Assembly: GCF_026723765.1 (NCBI RefSeq)
Contig: NZ_CP113524.1
Location: 2,713,001 to 2,777,000, forward strand
Length of the DNA: 64,000 bases
Direction of reading: 5' to 3'
Origin: Lacrimispora xylanolytica
GTDB lineage: Bacteria; Bacillota; Clostridia; Lachnospirales; Lachnospiraceae
Under the pieces are notes generated by a model, which saw only the letters and a list, made by a program, of their open reading frames with translations, ran no database searches and was not told the origin of the DNA. This document shows positions 1 through 7,741 of the stretch, one piece after another (the stretch's first letter is position 1; each line of letters starts with the position of its first letter). A program made the translations under genes and the position numbers.

Positions 1-495
1 GTCTTCATAAATGGCTTTGGTTCTTTCCAGATTGTCTCCCCTTTCAAGCTCTGCCAAAAACTGAGCCGGAGCAGGTATGGTCTGCCTGGCTGTTACATTA
101 TCATCTTCAAACAGCTTTACAAACTTGAAATGCTCCACAAAGGGATGATTTTCTCCAGAAATTTTTCCTAAAAGGCCTGCGGACTCTCCTCTCGTCACCT
201 CATCGTGAAATGTATAACCATGGGACAGTTCCAGCTTTTCTACGCCTTTAAGCCCCCACATAAAATCAAGATGCCACCAGCTTCTTCGAAATTCTCCATC
301 TGTAATTACGGGAAGTCCAACTTCCTTCTGCTTTTCAATCAGTTCCTTAATGGCTTTGTCTTCCGTTGCTCTTAATTCCTCTGCAGTAACAGTTCCATTT
401 TTAAAACCTTCTCTTGCTTCTTTTAAATACTCCGGTCTTAAGAAGCTTCCAATAATATCAAATTTAAAAGGGGCTCTATTTTTTATCTGACTCAT
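1..495 (-). CDS. B12-independent methionine synthase-like protein (5' part, truncated by window edge)
   Basis: The first 165 residues of a gene that runs off the left edge. My translation begins MSQIKNRAPFKFDIIGSFLR, and the early IGSFLRP plus ITDGEFRRSWWHLDF segments are typical of the YxjG/YxjH branch of the MetE C-terminal domain family (usually about 370 residues). Characterised relatives move a methyl group to homocysteine or a related thiol without cobalamin; the exact methyl donor here is unknown. The ATG at 495 has a good ribosome site (GGAGG, about 7 bases upstream). It is divergent from a LysR regulator with an operator-like dyad between them, so regulation by that LysR protein is likely but inferred. 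The metal-binding Cys/His residues of the family lie in the part outside the window and cannot be checked. Confidence 0.8.
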   Translation of the reverse strand, partial: MSQIKNRAPFKFDIIGSFLRPEYLKEAREGFKNGTVTAEELRATEDKAIKELIEKQKEVGLPVITDGEFRRSWWHLDFMWGLKGVEKLELSHGYTFHDEVTRGESAGLLGKISGENHPFVEHFKFVKLFEDDNVTARQTIPAPAQFLAELERGDNLERTKAIYED

Positions 496-580
496 ATTTT
501 AATCCTCCATGTTTTCTTCTCTTTCCTAAATAATATCTTATGATGGAGAATCTGTAAAATTCTATTAAATTATAGCCTGA

Positions 581-597
581 TATAGTTTTAAACTATA
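581..597. promoter_or_regulatory. LysR-type operator dyad
   Basis: TATAGTTT-T-AAACTATA is a perfect 8-bp inverted repeat around one base, of the T-N11-A form that LysR regulators bind. A further TATAG half-site starts at 571. It sits between the divergent methionine-synthase-like gene and the lysR gene, the usual place for autoregulation and control of the divergent target. Seen directly; the function is inferred. Confidence 0.55.
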
Positions 598-643
598 GCG
601 ATCTGTGGTAAACTACAAAAAACCCCAAAAGGAAAGGACCCCC

Positions 644-1573
644 ATGACCTTACAACAGCTTCGCTACATCATAACCATTGTCAACTGCGGTTCCATATCA
701 GAAGCAGCCAAACAACTGTATATCACTCAGCCCAGCCTTTCAAATGCTGTGAAGGAGCTGGAACAGGAGTATGGTATCTCTATCTTTAACAGAACCTCCA
801 AGGGCATTTCTTTATCCTCCGATGGGACGGAATTTCTTTCCTATGCCAGACAGGTGCTGGAACAGACGGATTTAATGGAGCAGCATTACTTACACAAAAA
901 ACCTTTGAAACGAATCTGTTCTATTTCCACTCAGCATTATGCCTTTGCCGTAAATGCGTTTGTAAATCTGGTGTCCAGGCAGGATCATGAGGAATACGAA
1001 TTTACCCTTCGGGAAGCCAGGACTTATGAAATCATTGAAGATGTGAAAAATTTCAGAAGTGAGCTTGGAATCTTATATCTGAACGATTTCAATGAAAAGG
1101 TTTTAAGAAAATTGTTTAAAGAAAGCGGAATTTTATTTCATCCTTTATTTGACGCATCTCCTCATGTATTTATAAGCTCTTCTCATCCTCTCTCTTCCAG
1201 GGAGTTTGTTACAATGAATGATTTGGATCCATTCCCATTTCTGGCCTTTGAACAGGGAGAAAAGAACTCCTTTTATTTTTCTGAAGAAATACTTAGTACG
1301 GTTCCCCGTAAAAAAATCATCTATGTCAGCGACCGTGCCACCCTCTTTAACCTGCTCATTGGCTTAAATGGCTATACCATATGCAGCGGAATCTTAAACA
1401 GCAATTTAAACGGAGATAACATCATAGCCATTCCATTAAAGACCACTGAATATATGAGGATTGGCTGGATTGAAAATCCCAGAGTTCATTTAAGCATCTT
1501 TGCGGAAAATTATCTGGAAGAACTGAAACGCCTGATTCTGTGTGACGGCCTTCAACTGTGTAATGAGGAATGA
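644..1573 (+). CDS. LysR family transcriptional regulator
   Basis: A 309-residue LysR-type regulator. The N-terminal winged helix begins MTLQQLRYIITIV and continues through SISEAAKQLYITQPSLSNAV, the standard LysR recognition helix region (about residues 1-60); the remainder is the periplasmic-binding-protein-like effector domain. A GTG at 605 would give 13 more residues, but the ATG at 644 follows AGGAAAGG at good spacing and matches the family start. It is divergent from the methionine-synthase-like gene and has a dyad operator upstream, so it probably senses a sulfur or methyl metabolite, which is inference from position only. A stem-loop with a T-run follows the stop codon. Confidence 0.9.
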   Translation: MTLQQLRYIITIVNCGSISEAAKQLYITQPSLSNAVKELEQEYGISIFNRTSKGISLSSDGTEFLSYARQVLEQTDLMEQHYLHKKPLKRICSISTQHYAFAVNAFVNLVSRQDHEEYEFTLREARTYEIIEDVKNFRSELGILYLNDFNEKVLRKLFKESGILFHPLFDASPHVFISSSHPLSSREFVTMNDLDPFPFLAFEQGEKNSFYFSEEILSTVPRKKIIYVSDRATLFNLLIGLNGYTICSGILNSNLNGDNIIAIPLKTTEYMRIGWIENPRVHLSIFAENYLEELKRLILCDGLQLCNEE

Positions 1574-1580
1574 TACGATA

Positions 1581-1618
1581 AAAAGCAGCATTGCCTTTTT
1601 TGACAATGCTGCTTTTTT
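1581..1618. terminator. Bidirectional terminator, lysR / eutS
   Basis: A 13-bp stem (AAAAGCAGCATTG pairing with CAATGCTGCTTTT) with a 10-base loop and T-run on the plus strand, and an A-rich 5' arm giving a T-run on the minus strand. It lies between convergent lysR and the second eutS gene and overlaps the end of the latter. Confidence 0.85.
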
Positions 1619-2048
1619 ATCGCTCCGTTACCGGGCAGGTCTTATATTTAAGTTCTTCTTTAAAGTAAGTCACAATTTCTTCCACAGCCGTTTTAACTTC
1701 AATCCGGGGGCCGGTAAGTATTAAAGTTCCACTGAACCGATCCAGGAAGCCAATGGTAACATCTGCACTTTTCACCCCGATATCTGCCCCTATCACAGCG
1801 GATTCCGGAGGTGTTATATTAATGGTCCCTATGGACATACCAGTAAAATCAACATCAGCATTGGTACCGATGTCAAGTCCCAGATTCCTATATACCGACG
1901 CCTCGGAAACACCAATTACATGGGCCAGAGAAATCTCCCGTCCTGCCACAGTCATATTAACCACGCGCCGCCGTCTGGTACTTGCAGATCCATTTCCCTG
2001 TGCAAAGACACTTAGTACGTCCATTTCAGTTTCTATCTTATCTGACAT
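1617..2048 (-). CDS. eutS: EutS/PduU-type microcompartment shell protein (second copy, N-terminally extended)
   Basis: A 143-residue circularly permuted BMC-domain protein of the EutS/PduU type, which forms hexamers in the facets of bacterial microcompartments. Diagnostic segments are TVAGREISLAHVIG and INITPPESAVIGADIGVKSADV, followed by IGFLDRFSGTLILTG. It carries about 25 extra N-terminal residues, including a run of arginines (STRRRRVV), that the upstream copy at 2584 lacks. The ATG at 2048 has only a weak ribosome site (GTGATAAG); a second ATG eight codons in is possible. It is the last gene of a three-gene run eutS-eutP-eutS with a 33-base gap after eutP. No enzyme genes of a microcompartment are next to it. 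Confidence 0.88.
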   Translation of the reverse strand: MSDKIETEMDVLSVFAQGNGSASTRRRRVVNMTVAGREISLAHVIGVSEASVYRNLGLDIGTNADVDFTGMSIGTINITPPESAVIGADIGVKSADVTIGFLDRFSGTLILTGPRIEVKTAVEEIVTYFKEELKYKTCPVTER

Positions 2049-2081
2049 CTTATCACACTTTCATCCTTGATGTTTTACTGC

Positions 2082-2579
2082 TTATAAATCCCACTCCCGA
2101 AGGCCTTTTTCCTGGGCCTCCATAATTTCTTCCCAGGTCAGTGCTTCTTTTTCTTCCTTTAAGAAGGAAAGGAGATCATCCATTCCCTCCCCCGTTATGC
2201 TGCTCACAGGAAATATCTTCTCACAGCCAGCTTCCTCCAGCCATTGTCGGACCATAGGAACCTTAGCATCCTTGCAGTCGATTTTTGTAATAATGCCGAT
2301 GACCGGCCGGTTGCAGGCATTGGAAACACCGGGAGGAAATAGGTTAAAAGGTTCATTGGCGCTGCAAAGAAGACCTATGACGTCTGATTCATAGGTAAAA
2401 CAACAAAGGCCCTGGAGGGCCAGATTTTTATTTTCCACGTATTCGCCTGGCGTATCTATGGTAATATCCCAATGATTGACGTACTGAGTCTTATGATAGA
2501 CCACCGGCTCTCCTTTTAATGCCTGAGTGAGGGATGTTTTACCGGCTTCACTCCTGCCGCACAAAAATAATTTCTTCAT
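2082..2579 (-). CDS. eutP: EutP/PduV-like small GTPase
   Basis: A 165-residue P-loop GTPase of the EutP/PduV family, associated with microcompartment operons; PduV has been linked to microcompartment positioning, while EutP was described as having acetate kinase activity. The Walker A is GRSEAGKTSLTQAL near residues 8-21, the switch II region has DTPGEY, and the base-recognition motif is TKID. The ATG lies four bases after the stop of the upstream eutS, so translation is probably coupled. Length is normal for the family. Which of the two reported activities applies here cannot be read from the sequence. Confidence 0.9.
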   Translation of the reverse strand: MKKLFLCGRSEAGKTSLTQALKGEPVVYHKTQYVNHWDITIDTPGEYVENKNLALQGLCCFTYESDVIGLLCSANEPFNLFPPGVSNACNRPVIGIITKIDCKDAKVPMVRQWLEEAGCEKIFPVSSITGEGMDDLLSFLKEEKEALTWEEIMEAQEKGLREWDL

Positions 2580-2583
2580 AGCA

Positions 2584-2949
2584 TCACCGCTTTGTAATCG
2601 GACAGGTCACGTATCCTAAGGAATTGTGAAAATAATCCACAATTTCCGTGATTGCAGCCATTACATCTGCGATTTCCCCTGTGATGATAAGAGTTCCGCT
2701 GAATCTGTCTGCAAAGCCAAGATAAATATCTCCGCTCTTTACTGCAATATCAGAAGCTATGACTGCGGATTCCGGAGGCGTCATGTTCATAATTCCAATT
2801 GCAGAGGAACGGTAATCAATCTCCGGATTAAGGCCCAGTTTGCGGTATACAATTGGCAACGGACCTCCAATGATATGTGCCAGCGTGATCTCTCTTCCGG
2901 CTACGGTTTCCTGTACGATGCGGATCTGCTCTCCGTTTTCTTTTTCCAT
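2584..2949 (-). CDS. eutS: EutS/PduU-type microcompartment shell protein (first copy)
   Basis: A 121-residue circularly permuted BMC shell protein, first gene of the eutS-eutP-eutS run. It shares the core with the copy at 1617 (TVAGREITLAHIIG, MNMTPPESAVIASDIAVKSGD, GFADRFSGTLIITGE) but lacks its arginine-bearing N-terminal extension. I chose the ATG at 2949, preceded by GAGGTGG at five bases; a GTG three codons upstream is part of that ribosome site. About 40 bases upstream are promoter-like elements arranged around an inverted repeat. Having two paralogues suggests mixed hexamers or two facet types, which is inference. Confidence 0.88.
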   Translation of the reverse strand: MEKENGEQIRIVQETVAGREITLAHIIGGPLPIVYRKLGLNPEIDYRSSAIGIMNMTPPESAVIASDIAVKSGDIYLGFADRFSGTLIITGEIADVMAAITEIVDYFHNSLGYVTCPITKR

Positions 2950-2991
2950 TACAACCACCTCATTTTTTCTAAAAAGTATATCTATGGATTA

Positions 2992-3032
2992 ATTATAACC
3001 ATTGACCATGAGGGCAATGTCAATGGTATAAT
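2992..3032. promoter_or_regulatory. Divergent promoter-like elements around a 9-bp inverted repeat
   Basis: ACCATTGAC (2998-3006) and GTCAATGGT (3019-3027) form a perfect inverted repeat. Minus strand: TTGACA at 3018-3023 and TATAAT at 2992-2997 face the eut genes, but the spacer is 20 bases, longer than usual. Plus strand: TTGACC at 3003-3008 and TATAAT at 3027-3032 with an 18-base spacer, pointing away from any annotated plus-strand gene. A regulator binding the dyad would cover both promoters. Confidence 0.45.
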
Positions 3033-3170
3033 GCATAAATTCATCCCGTTTTTATTGTAATTTACTTATTTTCCTATGCTGAAAACGAAAATATTATAAA
3101 TAATACCGGAAATCATTTTGACTTCCTCTATCCGTTTTTCTCTCCTGAGTAACAAGCTTCTCAAACAAGC

Positions 3171-3200
3171 AAAAAACCTTCCCCATAGAAGGAAGGTTCT
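3171..3200 (-). terminator. Terminator after the DUF4914 gene
   Basis: AACCTTCC (3175-3182) pairs with GGAAGGTT (3191-3198); read on the minus strand the stem is followed by a run of six T. On the plus strand the downstream tract is TCTTTGTTTCTT, so weaker termination in that direction is possible. Confidence 0.8.
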
Positions 3201-3214
3201 TTGTTTCTTACTAT

Positions 3215-5089
3215 TTAATATCTCATAGGAATTACATTCATGTAATCTTCTACGGTAGCTCCGTTATAGAACATCTCAATAATTTGTCTTCCCAGAGGAT
3301 TTAATTCTTCTGTGTTAAACTGCTCAAGTTCCTGCTTAAAGAAATCTGTCAGTATCTTTGCACCGGCATCGTAGCCTTCCAGACCAACTTCCGGCTGGGT
3401 TTCAGGTCTTAAGAATGCTCTGCTGATATACTGTCCATCAATCTTTAAGGATTCCAGACCAAAGCCTAATAAAGGACAACGGCATTCCACCAGATGCTCT
3501 GGCTTAAACTTCGCGCTTCCACGGCGTGCAATGTATTCTCTGGATACCCACTGAGGCATAAAGCTTACTTCATAAGCTCCAATATGCTGGTTAGGGATTA
3601 ATACATACCGGGTATTGCTGGAATTCACGATCTGATCCAGAAGAAGATTTGCCTGGGTTACTCTCTTACCAGTTGCGAATGGCCAGTAGGATCCAACACC
3701 TTCGCTTGTCATCTCCAGGGAGTCGATAATGCTTGGGTTATTATAACCACGGGGTGCAACCAGACGCCACAGCCATGCCAGTGCAGGAGGCAGGACCTGG
3801 AAGATTCCCATGATACCATAGGATGGATTCTCCTTGGTACATGCAGGAGTTCGAACACCAAAGCTTCTCACATCTACTTCAACAGTTCCCTGATAAGCTT
3901 TCTCGATCATCTTTCTCGGCAGGATAACTCTTGGGTTAGGACATGGCTTTCCATTGGAATCCAGCGTATGCTCCCATGGAAGGCTGGTTGCACCAGGAAT
4001 TGCCTTCATATTTAGATAGACAAGTGGTTCTTTCGTCTGAATCAGTAATTTTTCATACTGTGGAGAAGATCCATAGCTCTTGATATTATCAAGACGGATA
4101 AACCAGGATGACTCTGCATCAGCTACAACCAGTTTCTTGCTTTCATTCTGGATATTCGGAGGGCATAAAGCCATATCGTCAGTTACCGGAATCAAATCAC
4201 AGGTCTCGCTGAGTACAAGATAATTCTTTTCTCCAGTGACCGTGTTGGTTCCAAATACAGTTCTTCCATCCATCTCTCTGTGGATATCCTCGATCATCTC
4301 ACTTTTTCCACCACCAGAAGCACCTTCATGCATGATTACGATCTCATTGTCGTAAGGAGTAATCACCTTAACCGTTGAGGCATGTGCTGTTACCCAGCCT
4401 TCCGTCTCTCCGATATTTAACAATACGCCGTAGATACCTTTCTTTGCACTTGGTCCTGGATAAAGGTTGTAAGAATAAACCTCGTGAATACCGTCAAGAC
4501 GGTTATGGATGACTGCCTGCTTTCCATTAAAATGCGTATGACGGAACGGAGGTGCCAGATAAACAATTGCTTTTAAATCAAAATCAGTGATGTCATCAAT
4601 ATTTTCAAATCCCTGAAGGTCTGCTAATCCAGCAGCAAAAAAGCCTGCATTTAACGGAGAGATGAGTACAGAATCATAACCGTATTCTACCCCGCCTGAT
4701 TTAAACGGGAAGAAAATCAGCTCCTGTTCTTTCAGCCATTCAAAGGTTTCTGTTCTTAAGGAATCAAAATTGCTATGAAAAACCTCCTCATATCTTGGTT
4801 TATCGGTAGGTTTGTTATCTGCAATGTACATACAGTTTGGATCACGTCTTCTCATGTAATCTTCTACATAATTAACTACGATACCATTGGTACAGCGGGT
4901 TGCAGTTGCTTCCAGTACCCTGCCTTTGCCCTTAACATCATATTCGATCTCATACTCGTTATTTGTCCCATTTCCCATGGCAAGCTCGATAAGCTCTTCC
5001 CTCGTCTTTGGAACAATAACCCCTTTGGAATGGTTCAATATTTCCTGTACATACTCCGGCAAATTCAATTTACGTAAACATTCAAGCAT
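3215..5089 (-). CDS. DUF4914 family protein with PEPCK-like P-loop
   Basis: A 624-residue soluble protein that I recognise as the uncharacterised DUF4914 family. A glycine-rich nucleotide-binding loop, GASGGGKS, lies near residues 256-263 in the context IVIMHEGASGGGKSEMIEDI; it resembles the kinase-1 loop of phosphoenolpyruvate carboxykinase and HPr kinase (GxSGxGKS). A downstream ILPRKMIEKAY segment and a late Cys pair (VECRCPLLGFG) are visible, but I cannot assign a substrate. The ATG at 5089 has a strong GGAGG five bases upstream; a TTG four codons earlier is inside that ribosome site. It stands alone with its own terminator and a long upstream gap. An ATP- or GTP-dependent phosphotransfer on a small acid is a reasonable but unproven guess. 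Confidence 0.75.
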   Translation of the reverse strand: MLECLRKLNLPEYVQEILNHSKGVIVPKTREELIELAMGNGTNNEYEIEYDVKGKGRVLEATATRCTNGIVVNYVEDYMRRRDPNCMYIADNKPTDKPRYEEVFHSNFDSLRTETFEWLKEQELIFFPFKSGGVEYGYDSVLISPLNAGFFAAGLADLQGFENIDDITDFDLKAIVYLAPPFRHTHFNGKQAVIHNRLDGIHEVYSYNLYPGPSAKKGIYGVLLNIGETEGWVTAHASTVKVITPYDNEIVIMHEGASGGGKSEMIEDIHREMDGRTVFGTNTVTGEKNYLVLSETCDLIPVTDDMALCPPNIQNESKKLVVADAESSWFIRLDNIKSYGSSPQYEKLLIQTKEPLVYLNMKAIPGATSLPWEHTLDSNGKPCPNPRVILPRKMIEKAYQGTVEVDVRSFGVRTPACTKENPSYGIMGIFQVLPPALAWLWRLVAPRGYNNPSIIDSLEMTSEGVGSYWPFATGKRVTQANLLLDQIVNSSNTRYVLIPNQHIGAYEVSFMPQWVSREYIARRGSAKFKPEHLVECRCPLLGFGLESLKIDGQYISRAFLRPETQPEVGLEGYDAGAKILTDFFKQELEQFNTEELNPLGRQIIEMFYNGATVEDYMNVIPMRY

Positions 5090-5867
5090 TTTTTCCTCCA
5101 ATCCTGCGCATATCTATGCACATCTTACACTTAAACCGAAGGTTCCTCCGATCAAAGCTAGTAGTTAATTACCCAATTTCCCAAGTATTACTAATCCCCT
5201 TTTAAAGCGGAAACATATAGTTAATAATTTTTCCTGAAATCCTTTCCTGTCTTTCTTAGAATCCATTTTCTCAAACCAGTTCCTTACTTACTATGAATCA
5301 TTGATCAGCCTCCTTTACGGCTAAAATTATAAAAAGCCGATATCCAAAACTTGGATATCGGCTTACCTACAACTTAGAACAATCCCTACTTTGTGATGTC
5401 TTCCGGTACTATTTAACTGTATTAGGCGTTTCTTAATATCTATTCACAGTTATAAGAATAACCATTCACCTGTTTTGGTTTTATATCAGAGTGGGTACTT
5501 GTGATTACAACATCCATGATATCCGTTACTATTTTCAAATGTCTTCGTTTGTTAAAATAAGTAAAATCCTGTATATAAAAAACCGTTTGTAAAGGCTCCG
5601 CCATTCTGATACAATTGCGAAAAAACGCCTGTATCACTGACAATTATGCGATTATGAACCAGCTGGTACCTATAGAATTACAGCATCCGACTCATGATAA
5701 AAAATGTAGATTTCCAGAATTTGTCCATGATATGACATACACCTTTTATATGCTCCATATACATCACGCATTAGAAATAACATATCATGAAATAGGCATC
5801 ATGTCAACGATTTTTTAACAAACCAGGCCATTTTTATTAATATTTATTAAGATATTATAAATTTCAT
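5090..5867. other. Gene-poor stretch between the DUF4914 gene and purD
   Basis: 778 bases with no convincing gene. It holds the upstream region of the DUF4914 gene, including an AAAGGAGG followed by a five-codon reading frame (minus strand, near 5300-5315), and a strong minus-strand terminator at 5333-5364. A 67-codon minus frame (5440-5643) starts with TTG, has no ribosome site and matches nothing I know. The stretch is AT-rich. It may be a long 3' untranslated region of the pur transcript or hold a small RNA. Confidence 0.5.
5333..5364 (-). terminator. Strong intrinsic terminator in the purD-DUF4914 gap
   Basis: A perfect 14-bp stem, AAGCCGATATCCAA with TTGGATATCGGCTT, and a 3-base loop. 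On the minus strand it is followed by TTTTTATAATTTT. It lies about 500 bases beyond the purD stop, where no closer terminator is visible, so it may end the purEMND transcript or an independent small RNA. Confidence 0.85.
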
Positions 5868-7142
5868 TCAGACATCATCAATTGCTTTTCCAATATCATT
5901 TCTCATGTATTTATTTTCAAAAGAAACCCACTGGGCAGCTTCATAGGCATGCTTTCTCGCTTCTTTTAGGTCCGAACCAAGAGCAGTGATACCAAGAACC
6001 CTGCCTCCATTTGTGACAGGTTCCCCCTTTTCATTGAAACAGCTGCCAGCATGGAAGGCATAATAGCCGTCTTTTTTTCGAAAGCTTGAAAGTCCTTTTA
6101 TGGGGAAGCCCTTCTCGTAGTGCTCCGGATAGCCATTGGATGCCAGAACCACACAGACCGCTGCATTTTCTTCAAACCGCAGATCAATCTGATCCAGGGT
6201 TCCGTCAATACAGGCTTCAAATACTTCCACTATATCATTTTTCATACGGGGAAGCACTACCTGAGTCTCAGGGTCACCGAATCTGGCATTGTATTCAAGG
6301 ACCTTAGGCCCGTCTTCTGTCAGCATGAGCCCAAAGAATATGATGCCCTTAAACTCAATCCCTTCAGACCTTAATGCCCGAACGGTTGGCTCATAAATAT
6401 GCTTTTGGCAATAGTCTTCTATTTCCGTCGTATAGAATGGGCTTGGAGAAAAAGTACCCATTCCTCCTGTGTTAAGTCCCTCATCCCCATCCTTCGCCCT
6501 TTTATGATCCTGGGCAGAGGTCATGATCTTAACGGTTTTTCCATCAACAAAAGAAAGAACCGATACTTCCCGTCCGGTCATAAATTCCTCGGCCACAATC
6601 CGGTCACCGGAAGAACCAAACTGCTTATCCAGCATAAGAGCTTTTACTCCCTCTTTGGCCTCTTCCCTCGTATTGCAGATGAGAACTCCTTTTCCAAGTG
6701 CCAGTCCGTCTGCCTTCAGTACAATGGGCATTCTGGCGGTTTCTAAGTAGCTTAAAGCCTCCTCCGGGGAATCAAAGGTCTCATATCCAGCAGTGGGAAT
6801 CCCATATTTTTTCATCAGATCCTTAGAAAAGGATTTAGAACCCTCCAAACGGGCAGCGTCTTTATTCGGTCCAAAAACACGAAGACCTGCTTTTGCAAAT
6901 GCATCTGCTGCGCCAGCAACCAAAGGATCGTCAGGGCCTACTATGGTCAAGTCAATCTCATGCTCCCTGGCAAAAGCCACCTGTCTGTCAAAATCCAGAA
7001 CAGAAATATCCACACACTCTGCAAATTCTGCAATCCCAGCATTTCCAGGTGCGCAATAAATCGTTTCAACCTTTGGGCTTTGAGCTATTTTCCAAGCAAT
7101 GGCATGCTCTCTTCCGCCGCCTCCTATGATCAGAACTTTCAT
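5868..7142 (-). CDS. purD: Phosphoribosylamine-glycine ligase (GARS)
   Basis: A 424-residue ATP-grasp enzyme joining glycine to 5-phosphoribosylamine, second step of purine synthesis. It starts [18 protein letters not shown], the family N-terminus; the ATP-grasp core shows VLKADGLALGKGV and GVILCNT-like strands, and the C-terminal half has LEYNARFGDPETQVVLPR, which binds metal and ATP. I placed the start at the ATG at 7142, preceded by AGGAGGAGATAGG; the frame stays open upstream only because it overlaps purN. The start overlaps the purN stop as ATGA, so translation is coupled. Last gene of purE-M-N-D. Length is normal. Confidence 0.97.
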   Translation of the reverse strand: MKVLIIGGGGREHAIAWKIAQSPKVETIYCAPGNAGIAEFAECVDISVLDFDRQVAFAREHEIDLTIVGPDDPLVAGAADAFAKAGLRVFGPNKDAARLEGSKSFSKDLMKKYGIPTAGYETFDSPEEALSYLETARMPIVLKADGLALGKGVLICNTREEAKEGVKALMLDKQFGSSGDRIVAEEFMTGREVSVLSFVDGKTVKIMTSAQDHKRAKDGDEGLNTGGMGTFSPSPFYTTEIEDYCQKHIYEPTVRALRSEGIEFKGIIFFGLMLTEDGPKVLEYNARFGDPETQVVLPRMKNDIVEVFEACIDGTLDQIDLRFEENAAVCVVLASNGYPEHYEKGFPIKGLSSFRKKDGYYAFHAGSCFNEKGEPVTNGGRVLGITALGSDLKEARKHAYEAAQWVSFENKYMRNDIGKAIDDV

Positions 7143-7741
7143 CCTATCTCCTCCTGTCCATTTGCAATCATATGAATGGCCTTGGGCAAAATGACCCATT
7201 CTGCCTCTTCCATCACTCTTTGTTGGAGTTCCTTCGGAGTATCTCCTTTATGCACCTCTACTGCTTTTTGAAGAATAATTGGTCCGGTATCCGTTCCCTC
7301 ATCTACATAATGTACAGTTGCTCCCGTTATCTTCACGCCCCGCTCCAAGGCAGCCTCATGGACCTTCAGCCCATAGTATCCCACGCCGCAGAATGCTGGT
7401 ATGAGAGACGGGTGTACGTTAATAATCCGATTGCGGTATTTTTTAATCATGGCCTCTGGTATGGCAACAAGGAAACCGGCAAGAACAATAAGATCAAGCC
7501 GGTATTCATCGGTTTTTTCAAGCAGGGCGTGATAAAACTCTTCTCTGCTATCAAAGTCTTTGGGGGAAATACAAACCGCATCAATTCCACGCTCTCCGGC
7601 CCGTTTCAGTGCATAAGCATTCTTATTGTTACTTATGACTACATTCACTTCTGCGTTTGTAATGGCTCCTTCTTCAATGGCATCTAACACGGCCTGAAGA
7701 TTGGTGCCTCCCCCGGAAACAAGTACGCCGATCCTTAGCAT
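7139..7741 (-). CDS. purN: Phosphoribosylglycinamide formyltransferase (10-formyl-THF dependent)
   Basis: A 200-residue enzyme transferring a formyl group from 10-formyltetrahydrofolate to GAR. The N-terminal [19 protein letters not shown] is the phosphate-binding region; the catalytic Asn-His-Asp set is visible as [11 protein letters not shown] (Asn and His) and [13 protein letters not shown] (Asp). The motif usually reads HPSLLPxFxG; here [20 protein letters not shown] follows. The start overlaps the purM end by seven bases and the end overlaps purD by four, marking one tightly packed operon. Confidence 0.97.
   Translation of the reverse strand: MLRIGVLVSGGGTNLQAVLDAIEEGAITNAEVNVVISNNKNAYALKRAGERGIDAVCISPKDFDSREEFYHALLEKTDEYRLDLIVLAGFLVAIPEAMIKKYRNRIINVHPSLIPAFCGVGYYGLKVHEAALERGVKITGATVHYVDEGTDTGPIILQKAVEVHKGDTPKELQQRVMEEAEWVILPKAIHMIANGQEEIG

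Noticed and set aside
5440-5643. 67-codon minus-strand frame in the gap before purD
   Set aside because: TTG start, no ribosome site, no family likeness; kept only as part of the gap description.
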